From Ignavibacteria bacterium (GTDB lineage: Bacteria > Bacteroidota > Ignavibacteria > Kapaibacteriales > UBA4661): 64,000 bases of DNA. Every line of letters begins with the position of its first letter. The stretch's first letter is position 1. The position numbers and the translations under genes were made by a program. Below the pieces are notes generated by a model that saw nothing but the letters and a program-made list of their open reading frames with translations, ran no database searches and was not told the DNA's origin. Of this stretch, positions 25,480 through 35,105 are shown in pieces. The DNA is taken from positions 21,118-85,117 of the forward strand of contig JAAFIV010000022.1 of the NCBI GenBank assembly GCA_013298775.1. The letters are read 5' to 3'.

Positions 25480-26988
25480 TTATTTCTTAATACCAAGCCG
25501 TTCGGTCAGTATTTGCATTGCATTTTGGATGCGCTCATCTGTTTCAAGGTAATTCGAGATAACTTGGCATGAATGAATCACCGTCGTATGGTCGCGTCCG
25601 CCAAAGTGCGAGCCGATGCTTTTGAGCGAAAGCTGCGTATTTTGCTTGATGAGGTACATGGCGGTCTGGCGGGCAATCACCACTTCTTGTTTGCGTGTTT
25701 TCCCCACCAAGAGCGGCAAGGCAATATCATAATACTCCGAAACGCTTGCAATGATAGATTTGACCGATACTTCACGCGGTGTCTGCTCACTTGCAATACC
25801 CTTGACGACTTCCTTTGCTAAGTCGTGAGTTAGCTCGCGTCCGTCCAGCGAAACTTTTGCGAGAAGGCTAATTAAGCAGCCTTCCAATTCGCGGACGCTG
25901 GAAGTAATGTTTCGCGCTAAATACTCAACTACATCGCCCGGGAGTTCGGTGCCTTCGTCGGCGGCTTTGCGTTGGAGAATTGCCATGCGCATTTCAAAAT
26001 CTGGTGGCTGTACATCGGCGGTCAAACCCCACTGGAAGCGAGAAATGAGGCGGTCGTCCACGCCTTGAATCTCTTTTGGCGGCTTATCGCTGGTGAGAAT
26101 AATTTGCTTGCCCGATTGATGCAGTGCGTTGAAGGTGTGAAAGAAATTATCCTGCGTTTTTTCTTTGCCGCTAAAGAATTGAATATCATCCACAATTAAA
26201 ATATCAATGCTGCGGTAAAAGTTGGTAAACTCATTGATTTTACCGTTTTGAATGGCATTGACGTATTCCATCGTAAAGCGTTCGCTATTCGTGTAAAAAA
26301 CCCGAATGCGAGGATTGTTCTGCTGTGCGCGGTTGCCAATGGCATGAATAAGGTGCGTTTTCCCCAAACCCGTATGACCATAGAGAACAAGCGGATTATA
26401 CTTCGTGCGCCCTGGATTTTCTCCAATAGCAATCGCCGCAGCAACAGCAAGTTGATTGCTTTCACCGCGAATGAAATTCTCAAACGTATAGTTTGGATTC
26501 AAATAGCTAGGAAAATTCTGGGGAACGCTCTGCGCCTCTTGCGCAAAGGGCAAATGGCTTTGTTGGAAGGCTTGCGTAACGGGCGTAGAAGGCACAGGAT
26601 GTTGCTGACGGAATGCGGGCAGCCGAATGGTGCGGTCTTCAGCCGTTTCATCAGATTTTTCCACCACAACTTGGTATTGGAGTTGTGCGTTTGTCCCCAG
26701 AATCTGTCCGACGACTTTTTGTAAGAGCGTATAGAAATGCTCTTCAATCCATTCGTAAAAAAACTGGCTGGGAACTTGAATGGTGAGCTTGTTGTTGTTC
26801 CACGACAGCGCACGAATGTTCTCAAACCATGTTTTGAAGACTTGTTGCGATACATTATCGCGAATAATCACGAGGCACTTCTGCCATAATTCGGCAGCAA
26901 GAGGGTCGCTTTCAAGCATGGTGACGTGCTTGGCATGCTCCATCGGAAGCTGTTCTTTTGAAATCAGTGTTGTAGCGTCTTGGGGCAT
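25480..26988 (-). CDS. dnaA: Chromosomal replication initiator DnaA
   Basis: 502 residues. Domain I (about 28-105) contains ELWQKCLVIIRDNV and QVFKTWFENI. A variable linker follows to about 165, then the AAA+ domain III: YTFENFIRGESNQLA, Walker A GHTGLGKTHLIHAIG, Walker B IDILIVDDIQFF and the sensor region LISRFQWGL. Domain IV ends with the DnaA-box-reading signature FGGRDHTTVIHSCQ. All motifs are intact and the length is normal. The first 25 residues are a little longer than usual; MEHAKH at residue 16 is an alternative start. The gene reads away from a spacer holding DnaA boxes, consistent with an origin next to dnaA. Confidence 0.98.
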   Translation of the reverse strand: MPQDATTLISKEQLPMEHAKHVTMLESDPLAAELWQKCLVIIRDNVSQQVFKTWFENIRALSWNNNKLTIQVPSQFFYEWIEEHFYTLLQKVVGQILGTNAQLQYQVVVEKSDETAEDRTIRLPAFRQQHPVPSTPVTQAFQQSHLPFAQEAQSVPQNFPSYLNPNYTFENFIRGESNQLAVAAAIAIGENPGRTKYNPLVLYGHTGLGKTHLIHAIGNRAQQNNPRIRVFYTNSERFTMEYVNAIQNGKINEFTNFYRSIDILIVDDIQFFSGKEKTQDNFFHTFNALHQSGKQIILTSDKPPKEIQGVDDRLISRFQWGLTADVQPPDFEMRMAILQRKAADEGTELPGDVVEYLARNITSSVRELEGCLISLLAKVSLDGRELTHDLAKEVVKGIASEQTPREVSVKSIIASVSEYYDIALPLLVGKTRKQEVVIARQTAMYLIKQNTQLSLKSIGSHFGGRDHTTVIHSCQVISNYLETDERIQNAMQILTERLGIKK

Positions 26989-26999
26989 AAATATCCTTC

Positions 27000-27540
27000 A
27001 CGTCATGAAATCTTCCCATCAAAGATTTCACGACCTGCGTTAAAGCACAAAATATTGTGAACGAAATAGCGTTAAAGCCTGCGCCGCTTTCACACGAGGA
27101 ATGGTGAAAACAACTATCCGAGAGAAGAGGGTGTCGAAGTACCGCATGCAAAGGTACAACTCGGAATGAACGGGCTTCATTGAAATTGAGGTGAAGCAAT
27201 TTTGCGATTTTTGTGCGTCCCGCCAAAAAGATTTTTTTTGCCTCCGCATAATTTTTCTGTTGGATTTCTGTGCTGTGTGGATAAGTTTCGGGAAAGTTGT
27301 TGAAATTGAAACCACTTGCTCAAAAACGCGGTAAATCTCTTTTGCTGAGGAAAAGTTTTCCACAGTTTTCCACACAGAGCAAAATAGTCGTGGAAAACAA
27401 AATAAAAACCTTGCAAGCGAGTATTTGTCAGGTATTGAGGGAAGTTGCCGATATTACGAATGCGTAATACCACCGTCGTTTGGAGCTTCCGCTATACGAA
27501 AGACGAGGAAAACTTTTTCCACGCATCTCTGCCGCTACTT
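27000..27540. other. Candidate chromosomal origin (oriC) with DnaA boxes
   Basis: Upstream of dnaA, the spacer holds one perfect DnaA box on the minus strand (TTATCCACA, 27276-27284) and two boxes TTTTCCACA that fit TTWTNCACA (27356-27364 and 27366-27374), plus near-boxes with final G at 27389-27397 (minus) and 27515-27523. AT-rich stretches flank them. Position next to dnaA and the box cluster support oriC. Skew was not computed, and the same boxes could serve only dnaA autoregulation. Confidence 0.55.
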
Positions 27541-27582
27541 GGCTGCATCAAGGATTTTTCGCATTTTTGAGGTCGGTAACTA

Positions 27583-27727
27583 AGTACACAACAAAATCTC
27601 TGAGGGGTTAATAATATCAGGTTTTAGTGGCACAGACATTCTTGTCTGTGTTTTCCGCTTGAACCCCTTACTAACACTCACAGACAAGAATGTCTGTGCC
27701 ACTACTGCAGAAATTTTGTCGTGTACT
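27583..27727. repeat. Long imperfect palindrome beside the candidate origin
   Basis: Arms AGTACACAACAAAATCTCTG (from 27583) and CAGAAATTTTGTCGTGTACT (to 27727) are inverted with a few mismatches. Inside, GTGGCACAGACATTCTTGTC and GACAAGAATGTCTGTGCCAC form a perfect long stem. The AGACA/TGTCT part is shared with the elements at 6833 and 25319. It lies between the DnaA boxes and mltG. No ORF. Confidence 0.8.
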
Positions 27728-27822
27728 GAGGGTCAGTACACAACATACAATCAGCGTTATCGTCCATTGCTGGTGTTCACCATCGTTTTGCATCTGTTTT
27801 CCATCATTTTGCCCCGAAAGAT

Positions 27823-28866
27823 ATGTCCTTGTTGAAAAAATTTGTCCTTCTCGTTGCCGTTCCATGTATTGCGGGACTTGGCATTCTTGGCTACTTTACG
27901 TACCAACTCAATCAGAAAGTTGAACTTGCTGCGCCAATAGAATTTTATATTGGTCCAAAAACCAGTTTATTTGGCGCAATTGAGCAATTGGAAAATCGTT
28001 CTATTGTTCAAGCTCCACTCGCAGCCCGCATCTTTGCTCGTGCAACGGCATTGTTCACAGGGAAAAGTGTTCAACGCGGCGTGTATGAAGTGAAGCCTGG
28101 AATGAAGCTCTACGAAGTCATTGCTCAACTCTTTTCTGCACGGGCATTGCAAACGGTCAATGTTACCTTCCAAGAGGGTATTCCACTCAGGAAATATGCG
28201 GATATTGCCTCCGAAAAAATTGGTTTTTCAAAGCAAGAATTTTTGCGTATTCTCTTTTCCGATTCCCTCCGCAAGGCGCGTAATATCACGTCGGCGACCA
28301 TAGAAGGCTATCTTATGCCGAACACCTACGAATTTTACAAACACACGCCGCCCGCAGAAGTCATTGATAAACTTTTGAATGAACAAGACGAATTCTGGGA
28401 AAGCCTGAGCAGCACAGGAACACTGAAAATAACACGCGTACAAGCTCTAACGATGGCTTCCATTGTCGAAGCAGAAACGCCTGTGGACGACGAAAAACCA
28501 CGCGTTTCGGGCGTGTATTGGAATCGTCATAAAATCGGAATGAAACTCGAAGCCGACCCAACCGTGCAATACGCACTCGACTTACAAAACCCCAAACGCG
28601 AGAGCCGACGCTTGCTCTACCGCGATTTAGAAATTGATAGTCCCTATAACACTTACAAATACACTGGTCTGCCGATTGCGCCTATCAATTCGCCCGGACG
28701 TGCAGCTATTCGTGCCGCGCTCGCTCCAGAAGCGCATAATTTCTACTACTTCGTGGCAAAGCTCGATGGCACAAACACCCACACCTTCACACGCAATGGC
28801 GCGGAACACCAGCAAGCCGTCGCGCTCTTTCGCGCACGCCGCCGCGCTGCGCAGCAAAAAGGCTAA
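27823..28866 (+). CDS. mltG: Endolytic transglycosylase MltG
   Basis: 347 residues. One N-terminal membrane anchor (LLKKFVLLVAVPCIAGLGILGYFTY, residues 3-27), a LysM-like region, then the YceG/MltG catalytic domain. Visible landmarks are VNVTFQEGIPLRKYADI, IEGYLMPNTYEFYKHTP, the catalytic Glu in TMASIVEAET, GVYWNRHKIGMKLEADPTVQYAL and NTYKYTGLPIAPINSPG. MltG cleaves nascent glycan strands at the inner membrane and is thought to set their length. Diverges from dnaA across the candidate origin. No RuvX or other usual neighbour is present. Confidence 0.95.
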   Translation: MSLLKKFVLLVAVPCIAGLGILGYFTYQLNQKVELAAPIEFYIGPKTSLFGAIEQLENRSIVQAPLAARIFARATALFTGKSVQRGVYEVKPGMKLYEVIAQLFSARALQTVNVTFQEGIPLRKYADIASEKIGFSKQEFLRILFSDSLRKARNITSATIEGYLMPNTYEFYKHTPPAEVIDKLLNEQDEFWESLSSTGTLKITRVQALTMASIVEAETPVDDEKPRVSGVYWNRHKIGMKLEADPTVQYALDLQNPKRESRRLLYRDLEIDSPYNTYKYTGLPIAPINSPGRAAIRAALAPEAHNFYYFVAKLDGTNTHTFTRNGAEHQQAVALFRARRRAAQQKG

Positions 28867-29082
28867 GTCATAGCAAAAGCCAGCATTACTGGTGCCTCAC
28901 CTCTAAGCGGGTAAGGCAAAAAGGGCATTATTTGGGTATGCAAAAAAGAAATGGGTGAACAGGAAGAATTTCTCGGCTGTGTTTTGTATATTCCATTCTT
29001 GAATTGAAATACAATGAATTGAAATACAATCGTGATACAATCGTACTATCCTTTCTTTTTCACCTCTCTATTTTGTGTGTTT

Positions 29083-31959
29083 ATGAATGCTCTTTCCTTT
29101 GTTGCCGCACCACCACTCGCTCGCAGGGCATGGTTGCGCATAACTACTCTCCTCTTCCTGAGCGTGCTTATCTGCTTTGTGTTTTTGTCCAGCGTGGCAA
29201 ATGCGCAGATTATCCAAGTAACGCCCATTTTTCCAACGGCAAACGATTCCGTTACCATCATTTACGACGCAAGCAAGGGTACAGGCGGCTTGCGGGATGT
29301 TGCGACGGTCTTTGCGCATACAGGCGTGATTACCAATCGCAGCAATAATCAGTGGAAATACGTCGTCGCGCCGTGGGGGACGGATAACCCCAAAGTCCGC
29401 ATGGAAGCTCTGGGAAACAACCTTCACCGCATCCGTTTTCAAGTGCGTAGTTACTACGGTGTTCCCGCCGATGAAGAAGTTCTGCGCCTCGCCTTTGTCT
29501 TCCGCAATGTGGACGGCTCGCGCGAAGGCAAAGACGACCGTGGCGGCGATATTTTTTACACGGTGTATCCCGTTGGCAGCTTCAATGCGAAATTACTTTT
29601 GCCCGAAACGAAGTCTTTTTTTGCACAGCGTGGCGATAGTGTGAACATCCAGTTTGTGGCTTCAACGCAAGCAACTGTCAGCCTTACCGAGAATGGACGC
29701 GAAATTGCTAACGCAACAACCTTCGACTTTAGAGGACGCTACGTCGTGACGGCATCGGAAGGGCAAATACTTTTGCGCCTTACCGCTCGCTCTGGCACCA
29801 ACACGGTTACAGATTCCATTTCTATTACTGTTCGCGGAAATGTCCCTGTGGCAGCTCTTCCGGCGGGCATCCGCGAGGATGGCATCACCTACGATTCCGA
29901 CTCCAGCGCAGTATTTGTGCTGTTCGCGCCCAATGTTCCGTTTGTCTATTTGATGGGCGATTTTAATAATTGGCAACTCACAACACAAATGAACCGCACA
30001 CCCGACGGAAACCGTTACTGGGTGCGGGTTGGAGGGCTTACACCGCGCCGCGAGTATGCTTTTCAATATCTCATCAACGGTACGGTGCGCACACCCGACC
30101 CCTACGCAGACAAAATCCTCGACCCCTTCAACGACGGGCAAGTCGTGAGCGAAGGACGCTACCCGAATTTGCTTGCATACCCGACAGGACGTACAACAGG
30201 CATGGTCGGGGTGATTCAGCCAGGACGCGCTCCTTATCCTTGGAAAGTGAATAATTTCCGTCGTCCCGCCAAAGGCGACCTCGTTACCTACGAACTCCTC
30301 ATCCGCGATTTCAACGACCGCCGCACCTTCCGCGCCGCAATGGATTCGCTGGGCTATTTGAAACGCTTGGGTGTGAATTGTATCGAAATGATGCCTGTGA
30401 TGGAATTTGACGGCAACCAGAGCTGGGGCTACAATCCTGCCTTCCACTGCGCAGTGGACAAATACTACGGCACAGAGGCGGATTTGCAAACATTCATCGA
30501 CAGCGCACACGCGCTTGGTATTGCGGTAGTGCTGGACATGGTGCTGAATCAAGCAACCGGCTCAAGCCCGCTCTACCAGATGTATCCCGCCGCGACGAAT
30601 CCCTATTTTAACGCCGTTGCAACGCATCCTTTCAACGTGTTCAATGACTTCAACCATGAGTACGTTGGAACGCAACTGTTCGTGGACCAAGTGAATCGCT
30701 GGTGGCTTCGCCGCTACCGTTTTGACGGTTTCCGCTTTGATTTGTCGAAAGGATTTACCCAGCGCAATAGCGGCACAAACGTTGGCGCGTGGAGTGCGCG
30801 TGATACCTCGCGTATTCGCCTTCTGAAGCGCATGGCAGATGCTATCTGGCGCACCGATTCGACCGCTTACGTAATTTTGGAGCATTTCGCCGACAACTCC
30901 GAAGAAACGGAACTCGCAAATTACGGTATGATGCTCTGGGGAAATCACGTGTTCAATTTCAACGAAGCAACAATGGGCTATCACGGCAACGGCGGACGCA
31001 ATTCCGACTTTAGCGGCTTGTGGTTCAAACAACGTGGCTGGAATAGCCCGCACTTACTGGGCTACATGGAAAGTCACGACGAAGAACGCCTCATGTTCAA
31101 AAATATTCAATTCGGAAATAGTGCTGGCTCGTATTCCACCAAAGACACGGCAACGGCTCTGGAGCGCATGAAAACTGCCGCCGCGTTCTTCTTCACGATT
31201 CCGGGCGCGAAAATGATTTGGCAATTTGGCGAACTTGGCTTTGATTATTCCATCAACTGGCCCTCTGGACGCGAGGATTCACGCCTTGCCATCAAGCCCG
31301 CTCGCTGGGATTATCTCCAAGACCCGCGCCGTCGCTCGCTTATGCAGGTGTATGCAGAATTGGCAAAGCTGAAAACCACGCAGCCAGTCTTCCGCAGCGA
31401 AAACGTCCGCCTCGCGCTGAATGGCGAACTGAAGCGCATCAACATCACCGACCCCACGAATAACGTAACTATCATCGGCAATTTCGGCGTTACCCCCGCC
31501 GCGATTGTCCCGAACTTCCAACGCGTCGGCACGTGGACGGACTTCTTCACGAACACGATGCAAATGATTCGTGATACCGCAGCACCAATCATGCTGCGTC
31601 CAGGCGAGTTCCGCATCTATTCCACCACGCCATTTCCTGCGCCGCCAAGTGGCTTAGTTACGAGCGTGAAAGAAGAAAACCGCGTCCAAAGCCTGATGCA
31701 ATCCAGCGCGTATCCGAATCCCGCTTCCGAAGCCGCAGAAATACGCTTCTCGTTGGAGCAAGCAAGCGCGGTCAGTATCAAAATTTACGATGCGCAAGGG
31801 CGGGAAATCACGACGCTTCTGCCCAGCACACGCCTAGAGCGCGGTTCGCACAGCTACGTTTGGATGGCAAGCAATGACGCGGTTTCCGACGGTGTGTATT
31901 TCTATCGCATTGCGACGGAAAGCCGCATGGAGACAGGAAAGATTATCGTAGTACGGTAA
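29083..31959 (+). CDS. Secreted GH13 alpha-amylase family protein with CBM48 and T9SS sorting domain
   Basis: 958 residues from ATG 29083; a GTG 51 bases upstream is in frame but precedes the natural signal peptide, which ends SSVANAQ. Order: an N-terminal beta domain (about 40-265), a CBM48-like domain (VFVLFAPNVPFVYLMGDFNNWQL), a GH13 barrel (about 385-790) and a C-terminal T9SS sorting domain of about 85 residues (AYPNPASEAAEIRFSL to VYFYRIATESRMETGKIIVVR). GH13 residues are present: DMVLNQ, nucleophile in FRFDLSKG, acid Glu in VILEHFAD, and ESHDEE. Probable action on alpha-glucans at the cell surface. Exact specificity (branching-like or maltogenic) cannot be read here. Confidence 0.92.
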   Translation: MNALSFVAAPPLARRAWLRITTLLFLSVLICFVFLSSVANAQIIQVTPIFPTANDSVTIIYDASKGTGGLRDVATVFAHTGVITNRSNNQWKYVVAPWGTDNPKVRMEALGNNLHRIRFQVRSYYGVPADEEVLRLAFVFRNVDGSREGKDDRGGDIFYTVYPVGSFNAKLLLPETKSFFAQRGDSVNIQFVASTQATVSLTENGREIANATTFDFRGRYVVTASEGQILLRLTARSGTNTVTDSISITVRGNVPVAALPAGIREDGITYDSDSSAVFVLFAPNVPFVYLMGDFNNWQLTTQMNRTPDGNRYWVRVGGLTPRREYAFQYLINGTVRTPDPYADKILDPFNDGQVVSEGRYPNLLAYPTGRTTGMVGVIQPGRAPYPWKVNNFRRPAKGDLVTYELLIRDFNDRRTFRAAMDSLGYLKRLGVNCIEMMPVMEFDGNQSWGYNPAFHCAVDKYYGTEADLQTFIDSAHALGIAVVLDMVLNQATGSSPLYQMYPAATNPYFNAVATHPFNVFNDFNHEYVGTQLFVDQVNRWWLRRYRFDGFRFDLSKGFTQRNSGTNVGAWSARDTSRIRLLKRMADAIWRTDSTAYVILEHFADNSEETELANYGMMLWGNHVFNFNEATMGYHGNGGRNSDFSGLWFKQRGWNSPHLLGYMESHDEERLMFKNIQFGNSAGSYSTKDTATALERMKTAAAFFFTIPGAKMIWQFGELGFDYSINWPSGREDSRLAIKPARWDYLQDPRRRSLMQVYAELAKLKTTQPVFRSENVRLALNGELKRINITDPTNNVTIIGNFGVTPAAIVPNFQRVGTWTDFFTNTMQMIRDTAAPIMLRPGEFRIYSTTPFPAPPSGLVTSVKEENRVQSLMQSSAYPNPASEAAEIRFSLEQASAVSIKIYDAQGREITTLLPSTRLERGSHSYVWMASNDAVSDGVYFYRIATESRMETGKIIVVR

Positions 31960-31967
31960 TCGCAAAC

Positions 31968-32085
31968 GTCTTCCCGTCAGGCGGCTGTTATCACAAGGGC
32001 AGTAGCCGTCTGGCGGGTGCTGTGCGAGGGAAACACCTGCCAGACGGCAGCGTTCACGCACTCCTCAGCCGCCCGACAGGAAGAC
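31968..32085. repeat. Palindromic repeat, GGGCGGCTGTTATCAC core (no GTAAC ends)
   Basis: Ends GTCTTCCCGTCAGGCGGCTG and CAGCCGCCCGACAGGAAGAC are inverted with three mismatches; inner pairs AGTAGCCGTCTGGCGGG against CCTGCCAGACGGC. Same family as 7893-8012 and the cores of 11031 and 24038. It starts nine bases after the GH13 stop codon, where its RNA would form a strong hairpin. Confidence 0.75.
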
Positions 32086-32197
32086 TTGAGCAGCTCACAA
32101 GCAATTCCACAACAAGTGTCTGTGCCACCGAAGCCAGTTTGGAAGCGGTTACACGGACACTTTTTATTTGTAATTTTTATGCACATTCTTGAGGTTT

Positions 32198-33487
32198 ATG
32201 GTGTTTCGCTTTTTTTTCTCGGTCATTATCGTATTCTCCTTTGCCGCAAGCCTCGTATCTGCGCAGCCTAACAGCACCTTTCGCTACGATGTGAAAAATG
32301 GAATTGACGTTCTGGCAGCGCAGAGTTTTGGTCTCGTGGAAGGCAAAAAAATTGTGTTGGTAACGAATCAAAGCGGGCGCACACGGCAGATGGTTTCTAC
32401 CTTGGAAGCATTGCAGCAATCGAAAACGTGTACGATTTTATCCGTTCTTACGCCCGAACATGGCTATTTTGGCGTACAGCGAGCGGGCGAAACGGTGAAG
32501 GATTCCGCCGAAACCGTGCGTGGAATCAAGGCTTCATCGCTGTTTGGGAAGGAACGCCGTCGTCCCTCAAAAGAAACGCTCGCGCCCTGCGATGCGGTTG
32601 TGTTTGATATTCAGGATATTGGTTTGCGCGGCTACACCTACCTTTCCACCTTGTATTGGGTGATGGATGCTTGCGCCGAGTACGATAAACCCTTGATTGT
32701 GCTGGACAGACCCAATCCGCTTGGCGGGAAAATTATTGATGGAATGGTCTTGGATACAGCATTTACCTCGTTTGTAGGCATTGCGCCGATTCCCTACGTG
32801 CATGGTTGTACGGCAGGAGAATTCGCGCTTATGGTCAATGGCGAAGGCTGGCTCACCGACGATGCTACAAGCAAGAAAGCCCGTAAATGCTCACTCACGG
32901 TCATTCGCGCCGAAGGCTGGCAACGCTGGATGACGTGGGAAGATACAGATTTTAAGTGGATTCCAACCTCGCCGCACATCCCAACGGCGGACGCTATTCG
33001 TGGCATGGCACTCACGGGCGTGTACGGGGAACTAGGCTTGCTCAGTGTCGGCGTGGGCTATACCTTGCCCTTTCAAATGTTCGCCGCACCAACGCTGAAC
33101 ACCGCATTATTGCTAGAAGGCGTACGCAAGCAGAACCTTTCTGGCATTACTGCCATTCCCACACGCTTTCGCCCCTTTTACGGAAAGTTTGCGAATGCTG
33201 ATTGCAACGGCATTTTGTTTATCTTCACGCCCGACGGACAAAAATTCAAACCATTCTCTGCGGGGCTAGATTTCATGCTGGCTTTGCGCACCTTGCAGCC
33301 AGAACTTTTTAATCCGAAAAACATTGCTGAAAACCTCAAAACGATGTTTGCAAAAGTTGCGGGAACGGATAAACTCTTTGAAATGCTGTTTGTGAAAAAG
33401 TCCTCAGACGAGGAAATACGCCGCTTTGCGCAACGTGGCGTGAAAGAATTTACAGAATTGCGAAAGAAGTATTTGTTGTATGATTAG
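32198..33487 (+). CDS. NamZ-like (DUF1343) exo-beta-N-acetylmuramidase family protein
   Basis: 429 residues from ATG 32198 (GAGG is only three bases away; GTG 32201 is equally possible). Signal peptide MVFRFFFSVIIVFSFAASLVSA. The body is a full DUF1343 domain: LVTNQSGRTRQMVSTLE, VLTPEHGYFGVQRAGE, VVFDIQDIGLRGYTYLSTLYWVMDAC, LDRPNPLGGKIIDGMVLD and WIPTSPHIPTADAI. This is the family now linked to NamZ, which removes terminal MurNAc from peptidoglycan fragments. Together with mltG, this suggests cell-wall turnover genes around here, but the GH13 gene lies between them, so no operon is implied. Confidence 0.9.
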   Translation: MVFRFFFSVIIVFSFAASLVSAQPNSTFRYDVKNGIDVLAAQSFGLVEGKKIVLVTNQSGRTRQMVSTLEALQQSKTCTILSVLTPEHGYFGVQRAGETVKDSAETVRGIKASSLFGKERRRPSKETLAPCDAVVFDIQDIGLRGYTYLSTLYWVMDACAEYDKPLIVLDRPNPLGGKIIDGMVLDTAFTSFVGIAPIPYVHGCTAGEFALMVNGEGWLTDDATSKKARKCSLTVIRAEGWQRWMTWEDTDFKWIPTSPHIPTADAIRGMALTGVYGELGLLSVGVGYTLPFQMFAAPTLNTALLLEGVRKQNLSGITAIPTRFRPFYGKFANADCNGILFIFTPDGQKFKPFSAGLDFMLALRTLQPELFNPKNIAENLKTMFAKVAGTDKLFEMLFVKKSSDEEIRRFAQRGVKEFTELRKKYLLYD

Positions 33488-33537
33488 GCATCAAACATTT
33501 ACGTAGTTTCTATATTCCAATACCACTAGAAAAAGCC

Positions 33538-33583
33538 AAAGCCCGCATTACTCCTTGTTGTTGAGTAATGCGGGCTTTTTTTT
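33538..33583. terminator. Bidirectional Rho-independent terminator
   Basis: A perfect 16-bp stem, AAAGCCCGCATTACTC (33538) against GAGTAATGCGGGCTTT (to 33578), with a 9-base loop and T8 on the right; the A-rich left flank allows use in the other direction. It lies between the convergent namZ-like and ptsH genes. Confidence 0.95.
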
Positions 33584-33601
33584 ATGAGATTACGATGGAG
33601 C

Positions 33602-33868
33602 TTACGCCTCGCCGAATCCGGCTTCAAAAAATTCTAACACTTCTTTCAGTGCTTGCTCTTCATCAGGTCCATCCAGCTCAATGGTGAGTTGCGAATTCTG
33701 CTCGGCTGCGAGCGTCATTACACCAATAATACTCTTTGCGTTCACGCGAAAGCCTTCTCGCGAAAGAAAAATTTCGGATTTGAACTTCGAGGTAATTTTC
33801 ACAATCATTGCCGCCGGACGAGTGTGCAAGCCAGCTTTGTTCTTTATCGTAACAACGTGTTCAGTCAT
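33602..33868 (-). CDS. ptsH: Phosphocarrier protein HPr
   Basis: 88 residues, the standard HPr length, from ATG 33868. The phospho-acceptor His15 is in KAGLHTRPAA and Ser46 in AKSIIGVMTLAA. The central carrier of the sugar phosphotransferase system, phosphorylated on His15 by Enzyme I and, where an HPr kinase exists, on Ser46. No ptsI or EII gene is adjacent. In bacteria of this group HPr often works mainly in regulation; that is inference here. Confidence 0.95.
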   Translation of the reverse strand: MTEHVVTIKNKAGLHTRPAAMIVKITSKFKSEIFLSREGFRVNAKSIIGVMTLAAEQNSQLTIELDGPDEEQALKEVLEFFEAGFGEA

Positions 33869-33878
33869 AGTTCTTTCG

Positions 33879-33919
33879 TAAATCAACTCTTCAGTAAATC
33901 AACTCTTCAGTAAATCAAC
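33879..33919. repeat. 16-bp tandem repeat upstream of ptsH
   Basis: Two and a half perfect copies of TAAATCAACTCTTCAG in the 73-base spacer between the prenyl synthase gene and ptsH. It begins 11 bases upstream of the ptsH start codon, so copy number could change the leader of ptsH. Confidence 0.85.
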
Positions 33920-33941
33920 GTAAATACTTCATACCGCGCTT

Positions 33942-35105
33942 CTAGTGGCTGCGTTCCAACAGCATGAGTGCGAATTGATGGAGCATGCTGCGTCCTGCGT
34001 TATCGGGAAGGGCTGAAAGTGCCTTGTGTGCATCGCTCGTGAGACGTTCAACTTCATTTTTTGCTGAGGTAAAAATGCCACTTCGCTCGAATAAATCAAG
34101 CATTTCTGGCACACGTTCTTCAGGTAAACCACGATTGTTGATAAACTCGTCGAGCAAGGCTTGGTCGCGCTCGGTGAAGGTCGGGCGTTTTTCGAGCGCA
34201 CGGGCAATCAGATACGTTTTTTTACCTTCAATAATATCGCCACCAATGGTTTTACCGAGCTTTGCGGCATCTTTTGCAGAAATATCGAGCAAATCATCCT
34301 GTACCTGAAATGCAATCCCGATAGCAAGTGCGTACTTCGCAAGCGCGTCAATGTGCGCCTGTGAGCCATTTCCTAAAATTCCACCTGCGCGTACCGACAA
34401 CTCCAGCATTTTTGCTGTTTTCTTTTCAATCATTTCAAAATACTCGTCGAGCGCGACGTAGCGGCGGTCTTGAAATTCTAGGTCGTATGCTTGACCTTCG
34501 CACACTTCGAGAATGCCTGTATTCATTGCCTCGACAAGCTCTCTCAGACGCGAAAGATTGGGCGAGCGCATCATTACTTGATACGCAACTGCCATCATTC
34601 CATCGCCGGAGAGAATTGCTGCACTTTCGTTCCATTTTACGTGGACGGTTTGCATATTGCGCCGCGTGGGGGCAGCATCCATAATGTCGTCGTGGATGAG
34701 CGTGAAGTTATGCAAAATTTCAACCGCAATCCCGCCAAACAAGGCATCATGCGGATTTCCGCCGACGGCTGCTGCTGCAATCATTGCAAGTACGGGGCGC
34801 ACGCGTTTTCCACCAATGCCTAAAATATAGCGCATTGGGTCGTAAAGCGAAGCGGGAACAGGCTTATCAACAAGGCTTGCAAGCGTTGTTTCTACGCTCT
34901 CTTTGTACAAGGCGTACTGCTGTTGAAAGTGCTGTGCGGCGTTTTCGATGGGAGGTGTTTCCACAAAAGCAATGTGTGGTGAGGGTTTGAGATGGTCGCC
35001 AGTTCGTCCTTCGTGCTGGTGTGGGAAGAACGTCCGCTCGCGCGGCGGCATCGTCGTCGGTGGCGAGTGGTGCAATGCAATACCGTTTGCAGTACCGTTA
35101 TTCAT
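33942..35105 (-). CDS. Polyprenyl (isoprenoid) diphosphate synthase
   Basis: 387 residues. The C-terminal 320 are a trans-prenyltransferase: GGKRVRPVLAMIAAAAVGG, first Asp-rich motif LIHDDIMD, RRNMQTVH, GDGMMAVAYQ, EVCEGQAYDLEFQ and second motif FQVQDDLLDI. It joins isopentenyl diphosphate units onto an allylic primer to make octaprenyl/solanesyl-type chains for quinones, or geranylgeranyl diphosphate; chain length cannot be told. The second motif lacks the usual third Asp spacing change and looks functional. An odd 55-residue N-terminal extension, rich in Pro and His, has no membrane or signal character; starts further in are possible, but none has a better ribosome-binding site. Confidence 0.93.
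   Translation of the reverse strand: MNNGTANGIALHHSPPTTMPPRERTFFPHQHEGRTGDHLKPSPHIAFVETPPIENAAQHFQQQYALYKESVETTLASLVDKPVPASLYDPMRYILGIGGKRVRPVLAMIAAAAVGGNPHDALFGGIAVEILHNFTLIHDDIMDAAPTRRNMQTVHVKWNESAAILSGDGMMAVAYQVMMRSPNLSRLRELVEAMNTGILEVCEGQAYDLEFQDRRYVALDEYFEMIEKKTAKMLELSVRAGGILGNGSQAHIDALAKYALAIGIAFQVQDDLLDISAKDAAKLGKTIGGDIIEGKKTYLIARALEKRPTFTERDQALLDEFINNRGLPEERVPEMLDLFERSGIFTSAKNEVERLTSDAHKALSALPDNAGRSMLHQFALMLLERSH

Noticed and set aside
29662..30552. A 296-residue minus-strand ORF inside the GH13 gene
   Set aside because: It is a shadow frame of a GC-rich coding region with His/Cys-rich, low-quality composition; the plus-strand gene has clear domains.
5009..32085. The recurrent palindromic repeats as a CRISPR array
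   Set aside because: Copies are kilobases apart, palindromic over 100 bases or more, and have no spacers or cas genes.
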